5,820 nt of DNA, from positions 1 through 5,820 of the forward strand of contig JAPLUJ010000120.1 of the NCBI GenBank assembly GCA_026397695.1. The letters run 5' to 3'. Of this stretch, positions 1-5,570 are shown piece after piece. The position numbers were made by a program, and so were the translations under genes. This stretch comes from Verrucomicrobiota bacterium. Lineage in GTDB: Bacteria; Verrucomicrobiota; Verrucomicrobiia; Verrucomicrobiales; Akkermansiaceae. Numbering within the stretch: the first letter of the stretch is position 1; every line of letters starts with the position of its first letter. The notes under the pieces are model-generated. The model ran no database searches. It was not told the origin of the DNA and was given only the letters and a program-made list of their open reading frames with translations.

Positions 1-303
1 GCCCTGCGCTGTGGTTCGGGAATGGGTTTGATCGCAGTAGGGGCTGTCTGCTTGGCGGAGGCGGGAGAGAAGAGCAACAGTGCGTTACCGGAAACCGTCA
101 CGGTGTCGCGTGACGTTCTGCTCGACCACATCTACGGCGGATGGGTGGGGATGCTCATCGGCGGTCTTGAGGGACTTCCCCACGAGAACAAGTACAACGA
201 GAAACCACGCGAGACTCTGCCAGACTTCAAGTATCTGCCTGACGGTGCCCGCACGGACGATGACAACGATTTCGAGTGGACGCATCTTTACTTCATGGAC
301 AAG
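1..303 (+). pseudogene. ADP-ribosylglycohydrolase family protein, N-terminal fragment
   Basis: The frame is open from base 1, so the true start may lie upstream; the first internal ATG is at 22. A hydrophobic stretch ending near LAEAGE suggests the end of a signal peptide and an exported protein. After it come DHIYGGWVGMLIGGLEG and the acidic motif DGARTDDDNDFEWTHLYF. These match the first helix and the metal-binding Asp-rich start of the ADP-ribosylglycohydrolase (DraG-like) fold, in the exported form common next to glycosidases in Planctomycetota and Verrucomicrobiota. Family members are several hundred residues long and carry further metal-binding Asp residues near the C-terminus; here family similarity stops after about 90 residues, near FMDKE. 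The frame then runs into GH43-like sequence. With most of the fold missing, the product should be inactive. The family call is fairly secure; the breakpoint is placed only to within about 15 bases. Confidence 0.75.
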
Positions 304-479
304 GAACGGATATGCTGGGCGCCGGAAATCCGTTACGACGCGCAGAACAAGAACTATCTCATCGCCACGCGATTCCCAACGGCAACGGCTACACCCGCGA
401 AACGTGCATCGCCCGGATGGAGTTCGAAGCGGACGGACGTTTCTTCAAAGGAATCTGCCGCTGTAAAGTCGAACAATAG
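304..479 (+). pseudogene. GH43-like glycoside hydrolase remnant in two out-of-phase pieces
   Basis: Directly after the ADP-ribosylglycohydrolase fragment, in the same frame, comes CWAPEIRYDAQNKNYLI. It resembles the WAPEI-Y-YYLYY strand near the middle of family 43 beta-propeller glycosidases. Near 363-380 the plausible coding frame changes to phase 3, giving PNGNGYTRETCIARM and EFEADGRFFK, ending at TAG 477-479. This second piece resembles the C-terminal end of GH43 enzymes (RETC-ARM-F-ADG). Enzymes of this family usually exceed 300 residues; only about 55 remain, so at least one internal block is missing. The phase-1 frame runs on to 492 but gives low-complexity Thr/Ala/Pro/Ser sequence that looks non-native. 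A single conserved-motif match in each piece limits certainty, and another five-bladed propeller family such as GH130 is possible. Confidence 0.5.
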
Positions 480-488
480 AAGGAAGGG
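480..488 (+). promoter_or_regulatory. Strong ribosome binding site for the MFS transporter
   Basis: The purine run AAGGAAGGG sits 5 bases before the ATG at 494, immediately after the TAG (477-479) that ends the GH43-like remnant. The close spacing shows that the transporter followed the glycosidase in the same operon and fixes the transporter start. Confidence 0.75.
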
Positions 489-493
489 CTGAC

Positions 494-1210
494 ATGAGAA
501 ACAAGAAGCTGATTTTCTGGGCAGTCACGGCGGCGCTCGCCGGTTTTCTGTTCGGGTTTGATGCTGTTGTAATTTCCGGTGTTGAGCAGAAGATACAGGC
601 GCTCTGGCATCTGAAGGCCGGGCTTCACGGGTTGGTGGTCAGCATGGCGTTGTGGGGGATGGTTGTCGGTTCGCTGATCGGGGGTTGGCCGACGGAGAAG
701 TGGGGACGCCGTCCTACGCTGATGTGTATCGGAGTTCTGTTTCTTGCCAATGCGCTGGGTTCCGCGCTGGCTCCTGATGTGTATACCTTCATGTTCTTCA
801 GGTTTATCGGCGGGCTCGGCGTGGGTATCTGCACTGTGGCGGCCCCGCTTTTTATTTCCGAAATTGCGCCGCCTGCCAGCCGCGGCCGGCTGACGGGTAT
901 GTTTCAGTTCAATATCGTGTTCGGTATCCTTGTTGCATTCATGTCGAACGCATTGTTAAACGGGGTCCTTCGGCTACATCATCTCTCTTGGGCTCTGTGC
1001 GTGGGCCTTTCAGACGGGGAATGTCACGGTTGTGGCGCCCAGTCTTTTCGGGTTCATTGCCGCCCATGCAATCGGGCAGGGCACGGTGATCTGGGTATTG
1101 ATCAGCGAGATATTTCCCAACAGGAACCGTGCGGCCGGTCAGACTCTGGGCAGTTTTACCCACTGGTTCTTTGCGGCCTTGATGACCCTGATTTTCCCCG
1201 TCATGGCTGA
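494..1210 (+). pseudogene. MFS sugar-porter family transporter, N-terminal half
   Basis: Residues 1-157 (to about base 964) are a clear N-terminal half of a sugar-porter MFS permease such as the XylE/AraE type, an inner-membrane sugar:proton symporter family. Visible landmarks are the TM1 motif AGFLFGFDAVVISG (residues 16-29), the TM2-3 loop signature with EKWGRRP (68-74), the sugar-transport signature RFIGGLGVG (103-111) followed by PLFISEIAPPASRGR (118-132), and TM5 FQFNIVFGILVAF (137-149). After SNALLNG the frame continues to 1210 as sequence with no membrane character, while the real transporter resumes in another phase at about 963. TM6 to TM8 and the central cytoplasmic loop are missing. 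The start is secure because of the strong ribosome binding site. A functional carrier cannot be made from this frame alone. Confidence 0.85.
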
Positions 1211-1349
1211 GATATTTGTCCCGTCCGTGATCTTCGGCTTTTTCTGCTTCATGATGGTTCTACAGCTGGTCTGGGTTAAGTTCATGGTGCCCGAGACGAA
1301 GGGCCGGTCGCTGGAGGAAATCCAGAAATCCTGGGAATCCGGCACGTAA
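963..1349 (+). pseudogene. MFS sugar-porter family transporter, C-terminal part (TM9-TM12)
   Basis: In phase 3 the sequence reads GSFGYIISLGLCAWAF (TM9), then AIGQGTVIWVLISEIFPN (TM10 with the family motif WVLISEIFPN), NRAAGQTLGSFTHWFF (TM11), a TM12 helix around FGFFCFMMVLQLVWVKF, and the family's terminal signature VPETKGRSLEEIQ. It stops at TAA 1347-1349. This is the normal C-terminus of the transporter whose N-half starts at 494. Together the two parts give about 285 residues, against roughly 450-480 for an intact porter, so some 170-190 residues are absent and the phase has changed from 2 to 3 at the joint. There is no ribosome binding site near the joint, so this part would not be translated on its own except by chance from the in-frame ATG at 1032. 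Confidence 0.85.
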
Positions 1350-1366
1350 TAGACCGACGCAATCGC

Positions 1367-1373
1367 AGAGGAG
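1367..1373 (+). promoter_or_regulatory. Ribosome binding site for the gene starting at 1382
   Basis: AGAGGAG lies 8 bases before the ATG at 1382. It lies 18 bases after the transporter stop, indicating that the same operon continued with another gene. It also supports 1382 as a true start even though the gene body is lost. Confidence 0.65.
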
Positions 1374-1381
1374 TTGAATCA

Positions 1382-1564
1382 ATGAGAAGAACCGCGAAAT
1401 GGTTGCTATTGTTTCTGGGTGCTCCATTGCTGGTGCCAGCTGTCGAACCGGCGCGTCCAAACACGGCGGAGTCAAGTTCAACTGCGTGTTCCGCAAGGAT
1501 CCCCCCTCCCTGTATCCCGACACCGCATTCCCGGGCTATCCCGGTCCGTTGGCCGGGATTGTAA
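1382..1564 (+). pseudogene. Orphan signal-peptide N-terminus of an exported protein, body lost
   Basis: The reading frame begins MRRTAKWLLLFLGAPLLVPA, a textbook signal peptide: basic n-region, Leu-rich core and a small-residue region before a likely cleavage site. It has a well-placed AGAGGAG ribosome binding site. After about residue 35 the frame becomes Ser/Pro/Arg-rich with no domain character and stops at 60 residues, so the native protein was probably cut somewhere between 1440 and 1490. The position after a glycosidase and a sugar transporter suggests that it encoded another secreted carbohydrate-active enzyme or sulfatase. That is inference from context only; nothing in the remaining residues identifies it. 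Confidence 0.5.
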
Positions 1565-1809
1565 CGCTTCTGAATGTCTATTTCAAGAACCCTGCCTTTC
1601 ATCCAAAAGTTCTGCTTCTTAACGCTGGCCTCCATGACGTCGGCAAGAAAATCGCCATAGACACCCGCGGCAAACAAGCCGACACCGGGCAACGTGATCA
1701 TCCTGCCCGCGAAAAAATAGCACTCGTCCGCCGCCGGGGTTGCCGCCAACTTCCCCCTCGTGCCTAACTTTTCCGACCCCGTCCAATACACCCCGGCAAG
1801 CAAATCCAT
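1480..1809 (-). other. Unassigned stretch; possible minus-strand coding fragment
   Basis: No confident gene covers about 1485-1827. The minus-strand frame starting at ATG 1809 is open down to 1282, and its first roughly 110 codons have mostly G or C in third position (about 70 percent by eye) with a balanced residue composition, for example YFFAGRMITLPGVGLFAAGV and ASVKKQNFWMKGRVLEIDIQ. Beyond about 1480 it is simply antisense to the orphan signal peptide and the transporter end. It has no good ribosome binding site, and I recognise no family. The plus-strand phase-1 frame is also open to 1767 but has weaker third-position bias. This may be the remnant of another gene, or non-coding DNA with a chance open frame. 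Confidence 0.2.
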
Positions 1810-1827
1810 TCCACCAATAAATCAATC

Positions 1828-2472
1828 ATGAAGAAGATCATCGCAACAATCGTGGGCATGGTGACCGTTTCAATCGCGACGGCCGCGGAACAGGAACCGG
1901 GATGTGCGCCCGGAGCGCCCGGAGTGGTTGCTGGAGGCGCTCCAGCCGCCCCGGAAGCGAATCAGGAAAAGGCGCAGCCGGCATCGGCGATCCAGGCGGC
2001 CGTGGTGACGAAAAAACGCGACTATCTGCTGACCCGGGCATTGAAGGATGGAAAGGCCGCAATCAAAGAGGCCTTGGCCAAAGAAAGCAAACCGCCGGTC
2101 AATCCGCCGGAAGTCGATTTGGAGCTGGAACTGAAAAACGGCGGCGACAAGCCGGTCGTGATGGTATGGGGTGGAGACCAGAGCCGGATCACCTTGTCCC
2201 TGAAAGGCCCGGGGGCCATCAATGGTTCCTGGCCGATGATGATGACGATGGATTTCCAGATGGGAGCGGAAATCAAGCTTGCACCCGGGGGCATCCACCG
2301 GGTGCCGATCAAGTCCCTCGGCTTCGGCCCGCGCAAGATCGTAAGCGGCGGATGCTGGTGGACCGCACCTGGCGAATACACATTGACGGTGGAAGGGAAT
2401 TTCACCCGCAACGACGAGGCCATCCCGTTCTCGGCCCCGCCCGTGACACTCAAGGTTTCAGAGCCGAAATGA
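1828..2472 (+). CDS. Secreted hypothetical protein with Pro/Ala-rich linker and beta-rich domain
   Basis: This 214-residue protein begins with a signal peptide (MKKIIATIVGMVTVSIATAA, likely cut near residue 20). A Gly/Ala/Pro-rich linker follows (about 21-55), and then a domain from about 60 to the end. The domain has alternating hydrophobic strands, including DLELELKNGGDKPVVMVWGG, SRITLSLKGPGAI and the late motif WWTAPGEYTLTVEG, typical of an immunoglobulin-like or carbohydrate-associated beta sandwich. From memory it resembles uncharacterised exported proteins of Planctomycetota and Verrucomicrobiota that share the pattern N-GDKPV--W-GGD--R-TL-LKGPGA and W--PGEYTL. It looks complete. No Shine-Dalgarno sequence is visible; the leader is AT-rich (AATAAATCAATC). 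It ends in a 4-base ATGA overlap with the next gene, which suggests translational coupling. Function is unknown; a periplasmic or extracellular role is likely. Confidence 0.75.
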   Translation: MKKIIATIVGMVTVSIATAAEQEPGCAPGAPGVVAGGAPAAPEANQEKAQPASAIQAAVVTKKRDYLLTRALKDGKAAIKEALAKESKPPVNPPEVDLELELKNGGDKPVVMVWGGDQSRITLSLKGPGAINGSWPMMMTMDFQMGAEIKLAPGGIHRVPIKSLGFGPRKIVSGGCWWTAPGEYTLTVEGNFTRNDEAIPFSAPPVTLKVSEPK

Positions 2473-2699
2473 AAATATCACTCACAGCCGTTGCCCTTTG
2501 CAGCCTGCTTCTTGTTATTTCACGCCCGGCACGCGCAGCCGATGACAACGCTTGGCAACTCAAGGTCCGGGAAAAAGGCGCAACCGTTTTTTCCCGCCCC
2601 CGCGGCGGATCTGATATACTTGAGCTGAAGGCCACCGGCACTATTGATGCCCCGCCGCCTGCGGTTTTCAAAGTGCTGTCTGGCCAGTTGCTGACATGA
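2469..2699 (+). pseudogene. START/SRPBCC-like lipid-binding domain protein, truncated
   Basis: The ATG overlaps the previous stop (ATGA, 2469-2472). The N-terminus MKISLTAVALCSLLLVISRP ending in ARA is a signal peptide. The mature part, WQLKVREKGATVFSRP then GSDILELKATGTIDAPPPAV, matches the opening strand-strand-helix of exported START-domain proteins (W-L---GV-VY-R---GS---E-KA-G-IDAPP-AVF-VL). Such proteins are about 200 residues or more and form a helix-grip hydrophobic pocket; this frame stops at 76 residues, right after FKVLS, so roughly two thirds of the domain is missing. The last residues GQLLT probably come from the sequence beyond the break. The preserved start suggests a recent cut at about 2680-2692. 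Confidence 0.65.
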
Positions 2700-3169
2700 A
2701 TCCAAAGTTGCATATGGACGCCATCTTCTGGAATGATCGATACTCTGTCGCCGGTCATGTTTATGGCGAGGAACCCAATGCGTTCGTGGCGGAAGTCGCA
2801 CCGCATATTCCCGCCGGACCGGTGTTGTGCCTGGCAGAAGGCGAAGGACGCAACGCGGTCTATCTCGCCACGTTGGGCCACCGTGTCACCGCTGTGGACC
2901 AATCGGAGGTTGGTCTGGCCAAGGCGCGTCGTCTTGCAGATACACACGGCGTGGAAATCACAACAGTTACCGCCGATCTGGACTGCTACGACATCGCTGT
3001 CGGTGCCTGGGCGGGCATCATCGCGACCTTCGCGCATTTGCCTCCGGCCGTGCGTCGCCGGATCCACCACGACGTGGCGGCCGGCCTGATGCCCGGTGGT
3101 GTATTCATTCTCGAAGCCTACACGCCCGCACAACTCGCGTTCGACACTGGCGGGCCGAAGACATCATGA
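2696..3169 (+). pseudogene. Class I SAM-dependent methyltransferase, C-terminus truncated
   Basis: This 157-residue frame is a TehB/thiopurine-like small-molecule methyltransferase. FWNDRYSVAGHVYGEEPNAF (residues 11-30) is the usual N-terminal substrate-side motif (W--RY----YVYG--PN-FL). VLCLAEGEGRNAVYLA (43-58) is motif I, the glycine-rich SAM loop. AVDQS (66-70) holds the acidic residue that binds the ribose hydroxyls. LMPGGVFILEAYTPAQLAF (131-149) is the post-motif III strand with the family's EAYTP-QL. Relatives continue for about 40-50 more residues after GTGGP; here it ends DTGGPKTS, so the last strands of the Rossmann sheet are lost. The start may be ATG 2696, which overlaps the previous TGA, or ATG 2714; neither has a Shine-Dalgarno sequence. 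It converges on the minus-strand reductase with only about 30 bases between. Activity is doubtful. Confidence 0.75.
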
Positions 3170-3200
3170 GCGAATCATCCTCCCCCAACTCTCACACCCT

Positions 3201-3887
3201 TCAGCCCGGAACAGTCAAAGGGCGGCCGTTGTCCTTCCGGCCGAGCTGGATGAAGAAGGGCACGGCGCGCCTCGCCCAGTCGGCGGCGTCCGGGTAATGA
3301 GCGGCCTCGCCGCCGAAGCAACTGCGGAGCATGTCGGTGTCGATGATGCCCGGATTCATCGGGATGATGGAGACCTTGCCGCCGGTGTCCCGGGCTGCGG
3401 CCATGGACAGGCCTTCGATGGCGTATTTCGTGGCACAATACGGAGCCACCCCGGATGAAGTGCTGCGGCCCCAACCGGAGGAAAAGTTGACGATCACCCC
3501 GCTGCCGCGTTCGAGCATCGCAGGCAGCAGGTGGCGCATCATGGAGGCGGTGCCTTTGATGTTGATGTCGATGATGCGGCTGAAATCCCCGGCACCAATC
3601 TCCCAAAGCGGTGCCGGGGCATTCATGATGGCGGCGTTGTTCAGCACCAGATCCGGCGGTCCGAAGCGCTTCAGGACGGCCGCACAAAAGGACGCGACAT
3701 CGGCTTCACGCGAGACATCGCAGACCTCGAAAAAATGGGGCGGCGCGATCTGCTGCCGGAGTTTGGCGATCCGCGGCTCATCACGTCCGCAACCGGCGAC
3801 CTGCCAGCCCGCATCGATGAAGACGGGAATCATGGCACGGCCGAGACCGCGGGTACAGCCGGTGATGACGACGGTTTTCAGTTTCAT
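3201..3887 (-). CDS. Short-chain dehydrogenase/reductase (SDR family oxidoreductase)
   Basis: This complete 228-residue classical SDR is an NAD(P)-dependent cytoplasmic oxidoreductase. The cofactor loop TGCTRGLG is at residues 9-16 (TGxxxGxG), with a basic residue at Arg13, which together with R35 favours NADP(H) over NAD(H). CDVS is at 56-59, the NNAA core motif at 83-86, the structural Asn at 109 (DINIKG), the catalytic Ser within NFSSG (134-138), the catalytic pair Y150 and K154 in YCATK, and the PG of the nicotinamide loop at 179-180. The C-terminus ends KDNGRPLTVPG, a natural end in this subgroup. Length is slightly short of the 250 average but nothing essential is missing. No clear ribosome binding site precedes ATG 3887. 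Substrate cannot be inferred. It is one of the few intact genes here and is transcribed against its neighbours. Confidence 0.9.
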   Translation of the reverse strand: MKLKTVVITGCTRGLGRAMIPVFIDAGWQVAGCGRDEPRIAKLRQQIAPPHFFEVCDVSREADVASFCAAVLKRFGPPDLVLNNAAIMNAPAPLWEIGAGDFSRIIDINIKGTASMMRHLLPAMLERGSGVIVNFSSGWGRSTSSGVAPYCATKYAIEGLSMAAARDTGGKVSIIPMNPGIIDTDMLRSCFGGEAAHYPDAADWARRAVPFFIQLGRKDNGRPLTVPG

Positions 3888-3944
3888 AAATCAAAGCTGC
3901 GGAGCCTACTTGCTACCGGGGCGTTTGCAAGCCATGCTCCCGGC

Positions 3945-4004
3945 ATGAAGAATCCGGCAGTGACACTGATGATGATCATCGGGGTAAGCATTTCACATCG
4001 ATGA
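3945..4004 (+). pseudogene. Possible orphan signal-peptide start
   Basis: A 19-residue frame, MKNPAVTLMMIIGVSISHR, begins like an export signal (Lys, then a hydrophobic core) and stops at TGA 4002-4004. It lies in the divergent gap between the reductase and the amidohydrolase, with no clear ribosome binding site. It could be the start of another gene lost in a deletion, like the one at 1382, or chance. The rest of the 3888-4050 gap shows no convincing promoter or hairpin. Confidence 0.2.
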
Positions 4005-4050
4005 GTTCGAGTTTCTGTCCGAAATTGGGATGCTGGTTTGAAGGTCTGGC

Positions 4051-4893
4051 ATGAAAGTCTTGCGGGGAACCGGATACAGAAGAAGCTCGGGAATGGAAAC
4101 AACCGCCACGCTTGCATTGATGAAAGCGATCAGACACATCCCCCACGACAGCATCCTGATCCCTGAAGCGTACCGTGACCAGTTCACCTTGACGGATGCC
4201 GGGTTGCTTCAGGAACTGCTGCGCATGACCGACCTGCACACTGCGGATCTGTTCGGCGGCGGTTCCGATTGCGATGTGGTTTTTCCCGTATCAAGGTTGC
4301 TCGTGGACGTTGAGAGGTTTCAGGACGACGCCCGGGAACCCATGGCTGCCCGCGGCATGGGCGTGCTCTACTCCCGCACTCATGATTTGAAACCGCTGCG
4401 GCGGGAACTCAGCCTGGAGGAACGCCTGGAACTTCTGGACAACTACTACCATCCGCACCATGCGCTGCTCGGGCAACGTGTGAATGAGGCGCTGGCGGCG
4501 CAGGGATGGGCACTGGTCATCGACTGTCATAGTTTCCCGTCGCGGCGTCTGCCGTATGAGATCGGCGGGGAGGGACCACGACCCGAAATATGCATCGGCA
4601 CCGACCCGTTCCACACTCCGTCTCAGCTCCGGCAAGCTGCGATGGAAGGCTTCCTCGAGGCCGGATTCTCCACAGCCCTCGACACGCCTTTTTCGGGTGC
4701 CATCACTCCGTTGCAACACTACGGAAAAACCCAGCGCGTCATGGCTCTCATGATCGAAGTCCGCCGCGATCTCTATATGGATGAGGAAACAGGAGAACCC
4801 GGTGAACAATTCGATGATGTCCGGGACAAAGTCCAAATAATGATAGGGAGGTTGTGTGCCGTTTGTCCCGGTCTGCGGGACTCTGCCAGATAG
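4051..4893 (+). CDS. N-formylglutamate amidohydrolase family protein
   Basis: This protein of up to 280 residues belongs to the N-formylglutamate amidohydrolase (FGase/HutG-like) family, zinc-dependent deformylases that act in histidine degradation or on related N-acyl amino acids. Visible motifs are HIPHDS (29-34) near the N-terminus, TDLHTADLF (60-68), SRLLVDVERFQDD (81-93), a Tyr/His-rich helix LLDNYYHPHH (128-137), VIDCHSFPS (156-164) with candidate metal ligands, and IEVRRDLYMDE (235-245). Family numbering usually begins a few residues before HIPHDS, so ATG 4120 (MKAIRHIPHDS) or ATG 4093 may be the true start. ATG 4051 has the better ribosome binding site (AAGG, about 6 bases upstream) but adds a non-conserved tail. 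No other histidine-degradation gene is in view, so the physiological substrate is open. The gene appears intact; its last 20 residues are not conserved-looking. Confidence 0.85.
   Translation: MKVLRGTGYRRSSGMETTATLALMKAIRHIPHDSILIPEAYRDQFTLTDAGLLQELLRMTDLHTADLFGGGSDCDVVFPVSRLLVDVERFQDDAREPMAARGMGVLYSRTHDLKPLRRELSLEERLELLDNYYHPHHALLGQRVNEALAAQGWALVIDCHSFPSRRLPYEIGGEGPRPEICIGTDPFHTPSQLRQAAMEGFLEAGFSTALDTPFSGAITPLQHYGKTQRVMALMIEVRRDLYMDEETGEPGEQFDDVRDKVQIMIGRLCAVCPGLRDSAR
4845..4851 (+). promoter_or_regulatory. Strong Shine-Dalgarno sequence inside the end of the amidohydrolase gene
   Basis: AGGGAGG lies within the last codons of the amidohydrolase gene, 4 bases before a GTG at 4856 that opens a frame running to 5227. 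It decides between a GTG start at 4856, which overlaps the upstream gene, and the ATG at 4916. The spacing is slightly short, so use is plausible but unproven. Confidence 0.4.
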
Positions 4894-5227
4894 TACTCAT
4901 GTCATTGCCACTACCATGAATGAGACCAACCCATGTCATCGAGGTCAGTGGCGCATCACGGAGCGCTCGCTCAAAGCTCTCGCCGGGACTCCTGAGTGGC
5001 AGGAGTTCGCGCGTTCCTGGCAGGCGTATGGCGATCCCGATACGCCAATCACTCCCGAGTGGGTCTATGGGGCAGAGGGCAAGTTGTCCCACCTCTGGCC
5101 CACCGCCTGGGACTCGCCGGAAACGATGAGATCCGATGTCTCGTGCAATCATGGCGGCGGTGTGCCCATGTCGGTTATCAACGCGCTAGTGGAACTCAGT
5201 GGCCCCGTTGGCGCACAAGGAGGGTGA
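4856..5227 (+). CDS. Hypothetical protein, possibly truncated or composite
   Basis: The open frame runs from GTG 4856 (or ATG 4916, MNETNPCHRGQWRITERSL) to TGA 5225-5227, giving 123 or 103 residues. I do not recognise a family. Residues after 4916 look like a real soluble protein: charged helix-like sequence with ERSLKALAGTPEWQEFARSW and Trp-rich PEWVYGAEGKLSHLWPTAW. From about DSPETM onward the character changes to Gly/Val-rich sequence, so a break near 5110-5150 is possible. No signal peptide or membrane segment is seen. It follows the amidohydrolase in the same direction and could share its transcript through the AGGGAGG site. Confidence is moderate that something is coded here and low that the frame is complete. 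Confidence 0.45.
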   Translation: MPFVPVCGTLPDSTHVIATTMNETNPCHRGQWRITERSLKALAGTPEWQEFARSWQAYGDPDTPITPEWVYGAEGKLSHLWPTAWDSPETMRSDVSCNHGGGVPMSVINALVELSGPVGAQGG

Positions 5228-5345
5228 TCTGAAAATTTCCGATCTCCATGGCAGCGACAAATCATGGTTTTCGCCCGGCCGCATCTTCGTTCCCGAATCC
5301 ACCGACCCGCGACCCGCAGCAATTCAGTTGCCCGGAACTCCTTAG
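5190..5345 (+). other. Short open stretch, possible C-terminal fragment of an unknown gene
   Basis: In phase 3, following a TAG at 5187-5189, a frame reads KISDLHGSDKSWFSPGRIFV and ends at TAG 5343-5345. The composition is protein-like, but it has no start codon with a ribosome binding site and no recognised family. It may be the tail of a gene whose front part was lost, or the continuation of the 4856-5227 frame after a phase change near 5190-5225. Confidence 0.25.
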
Positions 5346-5570
5346 CTGGGTTATCAGGTAAATTTCCAACAAGATTTCTTGGCAAGGAGGCTCGGAAGGC
5401 TATTCTCCGCGTTTGAGGCCTTCCCCATGAATCCGGTTGCAAACTCCCGCCCCTTGCCCACATCCGCCGTTCGGAGGATCCCGTCTCTGCTTTTCCATTG
5501 CCCCTTTTCCCGCCCTCCGTTCCAGCCCGCTCTTGAAAGGGCCTTCACCACACAAACCATTTCCTAGCAG
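5346..5570 (+). other. Gene-poor stretch before the nuclease gene
   Basis: No coding region is convincing here. The stretch becomes C/T-rich on the plus strand after about 5440, and open frames in it lack start signals and domain character. It contains one perfect 7-base inverted repeat (listed separately). It may be an intergenic region carrying the promoter of the nuclease gene, but I could not pick out a credible -35/-10 pair. Confidence 0.4.
5394..5424. repeat. Inverted repeat / possible hairpin
   Basis: GGAAGGC at 5394-5400 pairs perfectly with GCCTTCC at 5418-5424 around a 17-base loop. No T-tract follows, so it is not a standard intrinsic terminator for plus-strand transcription. It could be an operator, a weak RNA hairpin or chance. 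Confidence 0.3.

Noticed and set aside
1870..2298. Minus-strand open frames across the secreted protein and the plus-strand frame 1902-2699
   Set aside because: His/Arg/Gly-rich composition typical of shadow frames; the plus-strand frame 1828-2472 has a signal peptide and domain pattern.
2450..3133. Long minus-strand frame opposite the START fragment and methyltransferase
   Set aside because: The sense frames carry clear START and methyltransferase motifs; the antisense frame shows no domain character.
3331..3948. Long plus-strand open frames across the reductase gene
   Set aside because: They are antisense to a complete SDR with all catalytic motifs and have no family features.
3932..3948. 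CATGC-GCATG palindrome in the divergent gap
   Set aside because: Only 5 paired bases with a 5-base loop and no matching promoter elements; expected by chance.
4291..4836. Minus-strand frame opposite the amidohydrolase
   Set aside because: Shadow of a gene with conserved HIPHDS, DCHS and IEVRR motifs on the plus strand.
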